Shown piece after piece: positions 7,177-16,997 of a stretch of 33,388 nucleotides of DNA; position 1 is the stretch's first letter; every line of letters starts with the position of its first letter. A program made the position numbers and the translations under genes. The notes below the pieces were generated by a model, which did not search any database, was not told where the DNA came from, and saw nothing but the letters and a program-made list of their open reading frames with translations. The DNA is from Magnetococcales bacterium (GTDB lineage Bacteria > Pseudomonadota > Magnetococcia > Magnetococcales > UBA8363). The stretch lies in NCBI GenBank assembly GCA_015660855.1, contig JACSDG010000124.1:1-33388 (forward strand), read 5' to 3'.

Positions 7177-9189
7177 TCATGTGCTGGCTGTCCGGAAACC
7201 GGAGAGCTTGGCACTCAGGCTGGTAGCGATGGACGCCATTTCATGGGCCTGTTTGCCAACCGAAGAACCCATGACGAGAAGTTCTTCGGCGGATCGATTG
7301 ACATGACCCATATTTTCCGCCACTTCCCGGATCGATTGGGAGGCTACCGCAACGTTGCCGTTGACCTCCTCGGCCCCTTTGGATGTCTCGCTGATGCGTC
7401 GGGTAACCTCACCAACCCCGGTGGTCGCTTCCAGCACGCTACGCGTGACCTCCCCAATGCCAGAAGCAATTTCCACGACACTTCGCGCGACCTCCTCAAT
7501 GCCAAAGGAAGCCTCGTTGACCTGTTCCGTCACTTCATTCATCTGCTTGGACGCCTCGGCTGTGGCCATGGAAACATCCTTCAAAGTCAAGGTCTGCTCC
7601 TCCACAGAGTGCAGAATGGCGGAATTGGAAAAGTTGAGTTGTTCGATAATTTGAGTCACTTCACGGGTAGCACCGCCGGCGTTATTGGCATTCGTCTGAA
7701 TTTCTTCGATTTTACCCGCAATCATGCGGGTCGCTTCGGTGGTCTGGCGCGCCAAATCCTTGACCTCGACTGCCACGACCGAAAATCCAACACCCGCATC
7801 GCCAGCACCGGCGGCTTCAATGGCGGCGTTGAGTGCCAACAGGTTCGTCAAGCTCGCAATATCGTTGATAACTTTCACTACCTGTTCGATCTCTTTGGCG
7901 GAAACAGACAGCTTTTCCATGGTTTGGTAGGTACTCAAAACTTTTTCGCTGGCAAGGCTGGCCACTTTGGCGGCAGACTGGCATTGTTGCCGAACTTGCG
8001 ACAGAGATGTCATCATTTGCTCCACTGCCGAAGCTACGGCACTGACGTTCTGGTCGGTCCGCAAGACGGTGTCCTTGACCTGGCTCATACGAACACTGGC
8101 CTGGTTGCCAGAATCAGAAACTGTACTCAGGTTGATGTTGGCTTCCTCGGCTGCGGAAGCAATGGTGTTCATGTTGGTGGCCATCTCCTCGGCGGCAACG
8201 GCGACAGTCCCTAAATTCGCTGACATTTGCTCCGCTGCGGCAGACATGGTGTCCATATTGGCACTCAATTCCTCGCTGGAAACGGCCACATGTCGCGCTT
8301 TAAGATCCAACTCCGAGGCATTTCTGTTCAGATCGCCGGAAACCCGACTCATTTCAATCGACGCCGTGTCCACCTGCTTGGCCTTGGAAACAATATCCAC
8401 AACGATCTGCTCGAGAGAAGAAGCCATTCCGTTGAGCGCAACCGCCAGAACACCAACCTCGTCACTTTGCCTAACATCCATCCGCGCCGTAAGATCACCC
8501 GATGCCAACGCCTTGGCCATATTCACCCCTTTGGTCAGGGGAATGGTGATCGAGCGATTGATAGACCAGGCGATGACAGCACCACATAAAACGGATAGCA
8601 GGGAAATAATGGAAATTATAGGAATTGCGACAGAAACTTCTTTCTCGGCAGACGTTTCTATTTCCTCAGCGAGTTTGGAAGCGTAGGCCGCTACCGCATC
8701 GACGGATTTTCGATGCCTGCCGTAGAGGTCTCCCAAGCGTTGCAACAGGATCAGCGTCTGGTTTCGATCACCATCGAGTAAAGATTTCAGATATTGATTT
8801 CTGCCCAAATCATAAAATTCACTGACCGTCTCGTTGGCTTGATCCATAAGGGAAACAAGTTTTGGATCCAAGGTCGCTTTTTGCCAATATTCACGGCGTT
8901 GATCGTATTCCTTCTTCAAGGTATCCAGTTTTTCGGAAAGTGGGTGAATTTCTTCCTTTGTGGTGAAGTGATACATATCCAAGAGCACCTCCCATGATTC
9001 AAGAACGTGGAGGGGAGGCGGTAGAACATCGGCAAGAAGATCCTTGTCTTGTATGATTTTATCATACAACGGGCCGTTGATTTTATAAGTTTCGATCACG
9101 TACAAAGCGGTCAGATAGATGGTCAACATAAGCAACAATACAGACCCAAAACCAACAGCCAGTTTTTTCCACATTTTTATATTTTTCAT
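7177..9189 (-). CDS. Methyl-accepting chemotaxis protein
   Basis: The product is 670 residues. A first membrane span (about 9-32) is followed by a periplasmic helical sensor region (about 35-186), a second span (about 187-210) and a HAMP domain (about 212-265). A long coiled-coil signalling domain completes it, with the hairpin tip around [20 protein letters not shown] and [18 protein letters not shown]. The tip binds CheA and CheW in known receptors. The C-terminal half is rich in heptads such as [20 protein letters not shown]. No C-terminal CheR-tethering pentapeptide is visible. The usual EAARAGE at the tip reads EAAGAGD here, a mild departure. The ligand is unknown; the four-helix-like periplasmic part gives no specificity. 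Confidence 0.93.
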   Translation of the reverse strand: MKNIKMWKKLAVGFGSVLLLMLTIYLTALYVIETYKINGPLYDKIIQDKDLLADVLPPPLHVLESWEVLLDMYHFTTKEEIHPLSEKLDTLKKEYDQRREYWQKATLDPKLVSLMDQANETVSEFYDLGRNQYLKSLLDGDRNQTLILLQRLGDLYGRHRKSVDAVAAYASKLAEEIETSAEKEVSVAIPIISIISLLSVLCGAVIAWSINRSITIPLTKGVNMAKALASGDLTARMDVRQSDEVGVLAVALNGMASSLEQIVVDIVSKAKQVDTASIEMSRVSGDLNRNASELDLKARHVAVSSEELSANMDTMSAAAEQMSANLGTVAVAAEEMATNMNTIASAAEEANINLSTVSDSGNQASVRMSQVKDTVLRTDQNVSAVASAVEQMMTSLSQVRQQCQSAAKVASLASEKVLSTYQTMEKLSVSAKEIEQVVKVINDIASLTNLLALNAAIEAAGAGDAGVGFSVVAVEVKDLARQTTEATRMIAGKIEEIQTNANNAGGATREVTQIIEQLNFSNSAILHSVEEQTLTLKDVSMATAEASKQMNEVTEQVNEASFGIEEVARSVVEIASGIGEVTRSVLEATTGVGEVTRRISETSKGAEEVNGNVAVASQSIREVAENMGHVNRSAEELLVMGSSVGKQAHEMASIATSLSAKLSGFRTAST

Positions 9190-9198
9190 GACAATTCC

Positions 9199-9222
9199 CA
9201 GGGTGTTGACATTCGATAATTT
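9199..9222 (+). repeat. Partial copy of a CTAG-bounded short repeat
   Basis: The segment CAGGGTGTTGACATTCGATA followed by ATTT matches, with one base missing, the reverse complement of a 42-bp element at 23109-23150. It sits ten bases upstream of the receptor start codon. A related 5' portion occurs at 16994. Confidence 0.6.
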
Positions 9223-9307
9223 AAATTTCTAAATAATATAACAATAAAAAACTATCCTAACACCTTAAATAAACCCTGGTGTGGGCGGGTAAGCGTACCT
9301 GATGGGG
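9223..9307. other. Intergenic spacer, no gene seen
   Basis: This AT-rich spacer probably holds the promoter of the minus-strand chemotaxis receptor gene. No clear promoter boxes can be assigned by eye. Confidence 0.3.
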
Positions 9308-9562
9308 TTACGGATGGAACATGTCCTTCTTGATATGGGTTATCCTGAAATCCACGATTTACGCGGAGAAGACTACGGCATCTTCGCTGGTAGTGGAATA
9401 TGCCCCAACAGAAATGCTTTTCTCAGTATTTGCGTGGCGGCCACGCCGAATCAGCCTATCACCAATGTACTCATCTGCCTCTTCAAAGAAGGCATCCGTT
9501 AATTCTGGAGCATCATCCGGGTCAATCCACTCTGCTTCCATACTTTGCTTGTTCTCTGTCAT
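9308..9562 (-). pseudogene. brnA: BrnA-like antitoxin, apparently decayed at its C-terminus
   Basis: The first 40 or so residues (EWIDPDDAPELTDAFFEEAD, then YIGDRLIRRGR) match the BrnA family, whose N-terminal part ends in an RRGRP-type linker before a ribbon-helix-helix DNA-binding part. Here the sequence after RRGR no longer resembles that domain and a stop comes at 9359-9361 after 67 residues. Beyond the stop, the same frame reads IVDFRITHIKKDMFHP to a stop at 9308. This lines up roughly with the GWQTRIN-type end of the family, so frame disruptions inside the gene are likely. The start overlaps the toxin gene by 41 nt, as usual for brnTA. Confidence is good for the family and moderate for the decay. 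Confidence 0.6.
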
Positions 9563-9794
9563 TGGCTTTCCTCAAAGAAATAATGTGGAAGGCGTCCCTT
9601 CGCCGAGTCCATGCCATCATAACCATGCGATCATCCAACTTACCAACAGTAATAAAGCGTGACTCGCCGTAGTCTTTACGCAGGTCAGTCCAGGTAAAGT
9701 GGTGTCGGGCAAACACCTCGTTTGCTCGCTCAAAATCAAGGCTCCTGGCACGAAGAGTCTTTTCCCGCTTAACCGGGTCGTAAGTGATCTTCAT
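9522..9794 (-). CDS. brnT: BrnT-family ribonuclease toxin
   Basis: The 90-residue product has the BrnT (COG2929) pattern throughout: MKITYDPVKREKTLRARSLD at the start, then ANEVFARHHFTWTDLRKDYG, ESRFITVGKLDDRMVMMAWT, and RRRDAFHIISLRKANDREQA before the end. BrnT toxins are small RNases of the RelE-like fold that block translation and are neutralised by BrnA. The reading frame is intact. I chose the ATG at 9794 by family N-terminus. An ATG three codons upstream (9803) is possible, and neither has a clear ribosome binding site. The partner gene overlaps its 3' end. If the antitoxin is truly broken, the toxin must be unexpressed, inactive or controlled by another locus. Confidence 0.88.
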   Translation of the reverse strand: MKITYDPVKREKTLRARSLDFERANEVFARHHFTWTDLRKDYGESRFITVGKLDDRMVMMAWTRRRDAFHIISLRKANDREQAKYGSRVD

Positions 9795-9850
9795 GGCATC
9801 CATTGTAGTAGCATTGCAGTCGATGAAGCAAACATGAAAAAATTCAGCGA

Positions 9851-9976
9851 ACATGATGCCCTGCGGGCAAAAATCAAAGTCAAAAACAGTGAAGGGAGCA
9901 ATTTGTTTAAAGTCAAAAACAAAACCTTGGAGGCTCCGCCTCCAAACCGCAGCAAGGGGGGGATCATCCCCCCCTT
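9851..9976 (-). repeat. Composite dispersed repeat, copy 6
   Basis: On the minus strand the copy contains the GGGGGGGATGATCCCCCC hairpin, a perfect second hairpin (9927-9945 on the plus strand, TTGGAGGCTCCGCCTCCAA), an interrupted AAAC/GACTTTG spacer and the third hairpin TGCCCGCAGGGCATCATGTT. The 5' box is not recognisable. It lies just upstream of brnT and its outer hairpin may be in the brnT leader. Confidence 0.85.
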
Positions 9977-10056
9977 AACCCATACCGTTACACGCAAGTT
10001 TGCAACAGTTTGAATTTACGATACTTTTTCAGAAGTCAGAAATGACAATTTATCGG

Positions 10057-10242
10057 AACATCATGCCCTCCGGGCAGGAATCAAAACCTTGGGGGCTTCG
10101 CCCCCAACCCCCCTCAGGCGATGAAGCTTTTTGTTTAAATTCAAAGACAAAACCTTGGGGCGCTGCCCCAAACCCCGCCGGGGGGGATGATCCCCCCCTT
10201 AACCTCCGCAATAATTTTTGCCAAACTTTGTTTTTCCGATAC
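10057..10242 (-). repeat. Composite dispersed repeat, double copy 7
   Basis: On the minus strand the unit begins with GTATCGGAAAAACAAAGTTT at 10242. It then carries the GGGGGGATCATCCCCCC-type hairpin, a perfect second hairpin (10155-10171) and a spacer. A further second-hairpin module (TTGGGGGCTTCGCCCCCAA at 10089-10107) and the third hairpin TGCCCGGAGGGCATGATG follow. The duplicated hairpin-2 module suggests two units fused or recombined. It starts about 140 nt after the stop of the minus-strand FecR-like gene. Confidence 0.88.
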
Positions 10243-10384
10243 TTTGAGAATGTGGCCGATAAGAGAAGAAAATAGGGTGTTTTTGGTGGAGCCATCTTTT
10301 TTCGTCAAGAGCACACCAATGCCATGGGCAAGAGCCTCACGCAAGATTCAAAAACAGATGGGTATTTGTCTATCCATTCATCTT

Positions 10385-11246
10385 TCAGGAAGGACTCGCC
10401 GGTTCTGGTGGTACGACATCTTCCACAGGTTCAGTCTTTTCCTCTGGTTTTGGCTTTACCTCTTCCGCCGGGGGAGGTGTGTTCTGGTTGGGATCTGCCG
10501 CCCGTTCCAGACTGGGAACAACTTGTTCGATACCCTTTACGGATTCCTTGATTGCACCGGCATCGGTCGCAGCCTGGGAAACGGTGCTGGCGGCCTGTTT
10601 GGCATTTACGTTTGCAGCGTTTGAGTTGGCTATGGCACTGGCTACTTCCTTACTGCTGTCCCTGACCGCCTGATTGATGGAATCCGTACTCATGCCAGAA
10701 GCTTTGGCTACTGCCGCCACGACATCGGCAGCATTGGCACCAGAGGACTGAATGACTGCCCCTGCGACGGCACCGTTGACACCGGGTCCGGCTTCCCTGG
10801 TGACGGAATTGGCCACAGCCGCCGCGACATCCGCACCCGCCATTTGGACCACCGAAGCGGCCACCGAAGCGGCCACCTCGGAACCTCCAACTTTGGTAAC
10901 CGCAGCGGCAATATCCGCTGCCGCCGCCTTGCCCGCAACCTGGGTCACCGCCGCCGCCACCGAGGCGGCACTGGCGGACCCAGCCTCCTTGGTGACAGCA
11001 GAGGCAATATCCGCTGCCGCAGAGGCCCCGGCCAACTGGGTTACGACGGCCGCAATACTGGCGGCCGCTCCGGCACCTGCCGCCCTGGTAACCATGGTTG
11101 CCACGGCCACCGCTGCTTCTGGAGCTATGGCCACCGTAGCGGCCGATACCTGCACGGCAGCTTGAGCTTGTACATCCGCTGGCATGGCATTGACCGCCGC
11201 CGCAGAAACGCCCAGTCCGATTCCTGCCAGGTGACCCGCTCACCGA
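10385..11246 (-). CDS. Ala-rich repeat and Pro-rich tail, C-terminal part of the FecR-like protein (frameshifted)
   Basis: This open frame is the natural continuation of the FecR-domain protein, in a different frame from the N-terminal part. After a lead-in (about AGHLAGIGLGVSAAAVNAMP) come eight tandem 16-residue units with a V-T-x-x-A-G core. An Ala/Ser/Lys region and a Pro/Glu-rich tail (PPPAEEVKPKPEEKTEPVED and onward) end the protein. In the N-terminal frame the same DNA reads as a Gly/Cys/Arg-rich string, which marks that frame as wrong here. The switch lies between about 11236 and 11246. No separate ribosome binding site was found, so it is probably not an independent gene. The role is unknown; repeats plus a Pro-rich tail suggest an extended envelope or secreted protein. 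Confidence 0.65.
10709..11092 (-). repeat. Protein-level tandem repeat: eight 16-residue units
   Basis: Val-Thr (or Val-Val/Val-Ile) recurs every 16 residues without slippage across eight units, each followed at constant distance by an A-G or S-G pair and then an Ala-rich helix-like segment. Examples are VTQLAGASAAADIASA and VTKEAGSASAASVAAA. At DNA level the 48-bp units have diverged, so this is an old repeat array, not a recent slippage expansion. Confidence 0.85.
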
Positions 11247-12497
11247 AGTCTCGACGACCAGGCTGGCGACATCGGAACTGGCACCCACCGCTGCTCCTAC
11301 AATCTGCGCCACTTCATCCAGATTCGGGGCAACCTGGGTGGCACCGGATATGACCGTTTTTGTGGATGTCTGCTGATTGGCCTTGGTTTGCTGTTGCTGG
11401 CTGTTGGAATGGTTGGCAACATTGGCGGCGGCATTGGGATATTGTCGCGAAGCTTGAGCCAATAAATTGGCCTTGGCCTCGGAGGGCGGACTGGCGGCAT
11501 CAAACATGTTCAACTTTCCCGCATCCACCAGCAGAGCCAGGGATTCCCTGGCAGCAGCAAAAGCACTGGTGACAAGAAAGTCCTGTCGTCCCCACCCATC
11601 CGCAAAGGTTTTCCACGCCGAAGCCGGGGTTAAGTCAGTGAAAAAAAGGGAGGAGGGGGCTAAAAGGCTTTGTTTTTTTCTGGGGTCGGTTTTTGACGCA
11701 CGTTGTTGATCGGTTATGGAAAGCTGGTTCATTTGTGCATCGATCAAAATCTGCTCCGGGGTCAAGGTGGGAGACGGAGGCTCCGCCGATCCCAACTCCG
11801 CAACCACATAACCCATCCCTTGTTCGGTCAGGGTGGGGGGCATTTTATCGGCTCCCGGAGGCAACACGCGGCCACTGGAAAAGGCGGTGGCCTGTCCAGA
11901 ACTCAAAGGCAACTGGCCGCCCTTGTTACTCAACAAGCCTTCCCCTTCGGAAAGCATCATGAAGAAAGGGACATTTTCCTCGACCACCCCCTCAAGTGCT
12001 GTTCCCCGCACTCCAACCAATGCCATGGGGGTGTTGAAGCTGACACTGGGTTTTTTAACCTTGAATCCGGAGTTGTAGCGAAAGGCACCCTTGACGATGT
12101 CCACGGCACTGGTGGCCTGGCTCTCTGCCGGACTGAAAGAATACTCCGACACCCGAATCCGGGAATCGGGGCCCACGGTCATTTTGGAACCGTCCCTGAA
12201 GGTGATAACGGCCTTGGATGCGGCTTCGGTGATCAATGTGTCGGAAACCAGAATCGGATCGTTTAGCACAGGCGTCCGTGTACCGGATTCGCCCTCAAGC
12301 CGAACTGTCTTTTCCAGAAATGTGATCCGTCCCGCATGAACCGGACCGGAAGGCTGGGCAGCCGCAGATACGCTGTTTTGACCGCCTGTCCCTTCCGCCG
12401 CCATGGGTTGGGACAGGGAAAAGAACAGGGACAGGATGCCCAGGAACAGGTGTAGGACTATACCATGATTGTTGGATCTGCTTACTAGACGTACCAT
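11236..12497 (-). CDS. FecR-domain exported protein, N-terminal part (frameshifted gene)
   Basis: From the ATG at 12497 the product has a signal peptide (hydrophobic GIVLHLFLGILSLFFSLSQP, then an AAEG site near residue 34). A FecR-type domain follows at about residues 55-175 (DPILVSDTLITEAASKAVIT, FRDGSKMTVGPDSRIRVSEY, then FNTPMALVGVRGTALEGVV). A low-complexity Gln/Asn/Ala region leads into the repeat part. FecR domains of this stand-alone kind are periplasmic or secreted and are not the sigma-factor regulator with an anti-sigma tail. The same frame stays open to 10650, but beyond about 11240 its composition becomes Gly/Cys/Arg-rich and unlike protein, so one extra base or a two-base loss near 11236-11246 is inferred. 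It is divergent from the efflux genes. Confidence 0.75.
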
Positions 12498-12803
12498 GAC
12501 CGCAACCTTTACCAGGGATTATCGTGCTTTGGCGATGCTAGGAGGCTCGATGGCCCCCCCCCTTGGCTTCCCTTCACCCGAGCGTCAAAGGTAATGGAAA
12601 CGCTGCAATATTGCAATGTCGCCGAAAATAGAGCAAAAACCTGTGACCCATGTCTGGTTGGAGGAGAAGAGGGTCTTGTGATAGCCTAGGAAAGGGGTAC
12701 TATCCCACACAGGCGTGCTCCAAGTGGAATTGGCGGAGGCAGTTTTCTTGATATGTACCAAATAAAATCCAATGAGTGATTTACCCCCAAAGGACATCCC
12801 CGT
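12498..12803. promoter_or_regulatory. Divergent intergenic region between FecR-like gene and efflux operon
   Basis: This 306-bp spacer must hold the promoters for both directions. A perfect 12-bp palindrome TGCAATATTGCA lies at 12604-12615 and could be an operator, but no regulator gene is adjacent and no second copy was found. The adaptor start is preceded by CCCCAAAGGACATCCCCGT, in which AAAGGA is a good ribosome binding site. I could not assign -35/-10 boxes with confidence. Confidence 0.35.
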
Positions 12804-13964
12804 ATGGAAATATCACTTTTCAGGTCCCATTTTTTTGCTTTGGTCATCCTTTTTGGATCCTTTCTGGCATCCTGTTCCAAGGGGGAGGAGGCTGGCAAGA
12901 AAAAAATGGACAATCCGTCCACTCCGGTCACTACCGTTGCGGTCGTCCAAAAAAATATTCCTCTGATCATCCACGCCGTGGGTAACGCCGAAAGTTGCCG
13001 GACGGTGGCGATCAAAGCCCAGGTTGACGGAGAAATCACCAGGGCCTATGTCACCGATGGCCAGGAGGTGCGGGAAAAAGATCCGCTTTTCGATTTGGAT
13101 GATCGACGCTATCGCCACCGTCTGGCCCAGTTGCGAGCCAATCTTGACAAAGACCTGGCCCAACTGGAACAGGCCCACTCCAAGGAGCGTCGCCAAACGC
13201 TCCTGAACAAGGAGAAGATAGCCTCCGAGGAAAATCTGGCGTCCATGGTGGCCAACCGGAAAATGGCGGAGGCCAGTGTTGCCGCAGACCGGGCCGCCAT
13301 TGCCGAAGGAGAACTGCAACTGGGCTTTACCCGTATTTCTGCCCCCATTGCGGGGATGACCGGGCGCATCCTCATGCAACCCGGTAACGTCGTCAAAGCC
13401 AACGATACGGCTCCCCTGGTGGTCATCAACCAGATGGATCCCATGTGCATTTCCTTTTCCGTTGCCGAACACCATCTGGCAAGCATTCGCGACAACCATG
13501 CCCAAGCCCCTTTGACGCTGCAAGTCACCTCCGACCGGGAGGGGATCGCTCCTGTGCCCGCCACCTTGCTTTCCATTGATAACGCCATTGATCGCCAAAC
13601 CGCCTCCATTCGCCTCAAGGCTCAGGCGGACAACGGCAAGCGTCGCCTTTGGCCGGGATTGTTTGTTTCCGTCGAGTTAAAATTGTTTGACCGCCCCAAC
13701 GCCCTGGTCATTCCTGCCCAGGCCGTCCAAACCGGCACCAAGGGAATTTTTGTCTATGTGGTCAAACCGGATGCAACTGTCGAGCAGCGTTCCATCACCC
13801 TCGCCCAGGAAAGCAAGGAAGAAGCGGTTATCGACACCGGCCTGAATCTTGGGGAAATGGTTGTCACCGTGGGCCAATGGCGCCTCAAACCTGGGGCCAA
13901 GGTGGAAACTGCAAAGTCCAAAGAGACCGATCCGGAGAAAAAAGGGCAGGGTGATAAAAAATGA
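12804..13964 (+). CDS. RND efflux periplasmic adaptor (membrane fusion lipoprotein)
   Basis: The 386-residue product has a lipoprotein signal peptide with lipobox FLASC, cysteine at residue 24. The AcrA/HlyD order follows: first barrel-sandwich half (VAIKAQVDGEITRAYVTDGQ), a helical hairpin (about 100-165), the second half (RISAPIAGMTGRILMQPGNV), then beta-barrel and membrane-proximal domains (ALVIPAQAVQTGTKGIFVYV, LNLGEMVVTVGQWRLKPG). It would link the inner-membrane RND pump to an outer-membrane channel. AAAGGA stands at a good distance before the ATG. The stop overlaps the pump start by ATGA, so translation is probably coupled. The substrate is unknown. Confidence 0.93.
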   Translation: MEISLFRSHFFALVILFGSFLASCSKGEEAGKKKMDNPSTPVTTVAVVQKNIPLIIHAVGNAESCRTVAIKAQVDGEITRAYVTDGQEVREKDPLFDLDDRRYRHRLAQLRANLDKDLAQLEQAHSKERRQTLLNKEKIASEENLASMVANRKMAEASVAADRAAIAEGELQLGFTRISAPIAGMTGRILMQPGNVVKANDTAPLVVINQMDPMCISFSVAEHHLASIRDNHAQAPLTLQVTSDREGIAPVPATLLSIDNAIDRQTASIRLKAQADNGKRRLWPGLFVSVELKLFDRPNALVIPAQAVQTGTKGIFVYVVKPDATVEQRSITLAQESKEEAVIDTGLNLGEMVVTVGQWRLKPGAKVETAKSKETDPEKKGQGDKK

Positions 13965-15748
13965 ACATCACTGCCTTTTTTATCCATCGACCGGTAACCA
14001 CCGTCCTTTGCATGGTGGGTCTTCTGTTTTTCGGTTTATTGAGCTATGGCCTGCTGCCGGTTGCCGCGTTGCCCACGGTGGATTATCCCACGTTGCAGGT
14101 TTCCGCATCCCTCCCTGGGGCTTCCCCTGACACCATGGCCAATTCGGTCGCCCTGCCTTTGGAGAAAGAATTTTCCACCATTGCCGGCCTTGAAACCATG
14201 ACCTCCACCAGCAGCATGGGATCGACGCAGATTTCCCTTCAGTTTACTCTGAATCGAGACATTGACGCCGCCGCCCAGGATGTCCAGGCGGCCATTTCTT
14301 TGGCGCAACGGCGATTACCCAGCAACATGACTTCCACCCCCTCTTTTCGCAAAGTCAATCCTGCCGATCAACCCATTTTTTATATTGCTTTGACCTCGGA
14401 AACGCTTCCCCTGACCAACATTTCCGATTTTGCCGATACCACCCTTTCCCAACGCATTTCCATACTCCCCGGAGTGGCCCAGGTGAGTATTTACGGTCGC
14501 CAAAGTCCGTCGGTACGGGTCAAGGTCAACCCCAACGCCCTGGCAGCCAACAACCTTTCCCTGGAAGACGTGGAGCAGGCCATCCAACAAAACAATCCCA
14601 ACCTGCCCAGTGGTTTTCTCATCAGTCCCAATCGACTGACCTCCCTGGAAACCCCCAATCGCATGCTGACGGCCCAAAGTTTCCGATCCATCATCATCAA
14701 CCAGAACAATGGGGTTCTCCTGCGTTTGGATGAGGTTGCCCGAGTTATCGATGGCCCAGAGAATGATCTGTCCGCCGCCTGGTTCAATACCACCCAGGGG
14801 GTTGTCCTGGCCATCCAACGCCAACCTGGCTCCAATACCATCGCCGTCGCCGATGCCATCCGCGAGGTTGTCCCCACCCTTCTTAAACAACTTCCTGCCG
14901 CCGTGGAACTGAACATTCTCTATGATCGTTCCGTCAGTATTCGTGAGTCGGTACGCGATGTTCAACTCACCCTGCTGTTTTCTCTCGCTCTGGTGGTGTT
15001 GGTGACCTACCTGTTTTTGGGCAACGCCTCGGCAACGTTGATCCCCAGTCTCGCCCTCCCCATTTCCCTGGTGGGGGTTTTTCCCCTCATGCTGTATCTG
15101 GATATGAGTATCAATATCATTTCCCTCATGGCCCTTACCCTGTCGGTAGGTTTGGTGGTGGACGACGCCATTGTCATGCTGGAAAACATCATACGTAACA
15201 TGGAAGAGGGGAAAACGGCCTGGCAGGCTTCTCTGGATGGGGGACGGCAAATTTCTTTTACCATTGTCTCCATGACGCTTTCCATTTCGGCTGTTTTTCT
15301 TCCCGTCCTATTCATGGAGGGGATCCTGGGACGTCTATTGCACGAATTTGCCATTGCCATCATGGCGGCGGTGATCCTCTCCGGCGTTGTTTCTCTGTCT
15401 TTGACTCCGATGCTGTGTTCCCGCATTCTCAAACCCCATGATCCTTCCCGGGCCAATTTGATTATCCGGGGCAGCGAGGCGGCTTTCCTTGCCCTGAAAA
15501 GGGGGTATGCCCGTTCCCTGGATGTGTCCATCCGCTACCGTCGTGTGGTCCTCCTGCTTTTTTTCGGTATGGCCGTTTGGTCCATTCAGGTGGGGCAGGA
15601 CATGCCCAAAGGATTCATGCCCACGGAAGACACCGGACAGATCCTTTGTTTTACCGAAGCCGAACAGGATATCGGTTTTTTCGACACCCATTGCCACCTG
15701 CGTCATGTCTTTCATTGGTGGCGGTTCAACGCCTTCCGCCCTCAATAA
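13961..15748 (+). pseudogene. RND efflux permease, N-terminal part (gene broken by a short deletion)
   Basis: The reading frame encodes about 585 family-matching residues of an MdtB/MdtC/MexF-like HAE1 pump: ITAFFIHRPVTTVLCMVGLL, PTVDYPTLQVSASLPGASPD, the porter segments, the LTLSVGLVVDDAIVMLENI motif with charged Asp-Asp in span 4, and FMPTEDTGQILCFTEAEQDI at the start of the second periplasmic half. Immediately afterwards the frame runs into unrelated residues and stops. The family sequence resumes in another frame at 15705. Compared with family members, about 44 nt are missing at this junction, which also explains the shift. The pump would exchange protons for substrate. As written it is not expected to make a full-length protein, unless the break is an assembly error. 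Confidence 0.85.
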
Positions 15749-16997
15749 TGGGAGGATTTTCATACGGTTAAAACCTATGAACCAACGCCCGCATGCCGAT
15801 GAAATTGTCAAACGATTGCGTCCCAAACTGGTCAAGGTTCCAGGGATCAAGGCGTTCATCCAGAATATTCCCTCCATTCGCATTGGTACGCGCCTGACCA
15901 AGAGTCAATATCAATTTACCCTCCAGGGGACGGAAACCGAGGAATTGTTTACCTGGGCGGACAAACTGGAAAAACAATTGCGTGAGTTGCCTGGGTTCCA
16001 GAATGTCACTTCCGACATGCAATTGGCCAAAACCCAGGCCATGGTGGAGATCGACCGGGACAAGGCAGCCTCTCTGGGTATTTCCCCGGAACGATTGGAA
16101 AAAACCCTTTATCAGGCTTTTGGGCCGAAACAGGTTTCGACTCTTTATGGTTCCAGCAGCCAGTTTGCTTTGTTGTTGGAGTTGGACGATCCTTTCAAGA
16201 CCGATCCGTCCATGTTGTCCCGTTTACGGGTGCGCGGTGCGAATAACACGCTTGTCCCTTTGGATGCGGTAGCCCGTATTTCCCGGACGGTGGGTCCGGC
16301 CTCCATTTCGCACCAGGGACAATTGCCTGCCATCACCCTGTCCTTTGATCTTGCCCCAGGTTTGGCTTTGAGTCAGGCTATGGATGCCATCGGCAAGGCT
16401 CGGGAAACCATGGGCATGCCCGACACCATCACCGCCAGTTTCCAGGGATCTGCCCAGGTCTTTCAGTCTTCCATGACCGGAATGGGTTGGCTGTTGGGAT
16501 TGGCTGTATTGGTGATCTACCTGGTATTGGGCATGCTCTACGAAAGTTACGTTCATCCCCTGACCATTCTGTCGGGTTTGCCCGCTGCCGGACTGGGGGC
16601 GTTGCTCACCTTGAAAATGTTCAATATGGAACTCAATCTTTTCAGCTATGTGGGTTTGATCATGTTGATCGGCATCGTCAAGAAAAATGCCATCATGATG
16701 GTCGATTTTGCCATCGAGGCGCAACGCAATGAGCATATGTCGGCACAGGAGGCGATTCGTCAGGCAGGTTTGGTTCGGTTTCGGCCCATCATGATGACAA
16801 CGATGGCCGCTCTTGTGGGGACTCTCCCCATCGCCTTGGGTTGGGGGGCGGGTGGGGAGGCGCGGCAACCCCTGGGTATCGCCGTGGTGGGAGGATTGAT
16901 CCTTTCCCAATGGCTGACTTTGTACATTACGCCGGTGATCTACCTTTATTTGGAAAAAATCCGTCCTTTCGTCGATCCGAAAAATAAAACTTTCTAG
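15705..16997 (+). pseudogene. RND efflux permease, C-terminal part (out of frame with the N-terminal part)
   Basis: Family similarity resumes with VMSFIGGGSTPSALNNGRIF and continues to the end: PGIKAFIQNIPSIRIGTRLT, FQNVTSDMQLAKTQAMVEID, the FQGSAQVFQSSMTGMGWLLG segment, LTILSGLPAAGLGALLTLKM, GLIMLIGIVKKNAIMMVDFA and the final LTLYITPVIYLYLEK. All expected spans of the second half are present. The first in-frame ATG (15705) is internal to a conserved motif, so it is not a natural start. The TAG stop at 16995-16997 lies inside the left end (CTAGGGCGTGTTGACAT) of a repeat element. Confidence 0.85.

Noticed and set aside
10246-10344. Minus-strand stretch translating to REALAHGIGVLLTKKDG before repeat copy 7
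   Set aside because: Somewhat protein-like, but a TTG start, no ribosome binding site and a frame that runs into the repeat; at most a gene remnant.
10650-11236. Continuation of the FecR-like frame beyond 11236
   Set aside because: Gly/Cys/Arg-rich translation and an alternative frame with a regular 16-residue repeat show this is out of frame.
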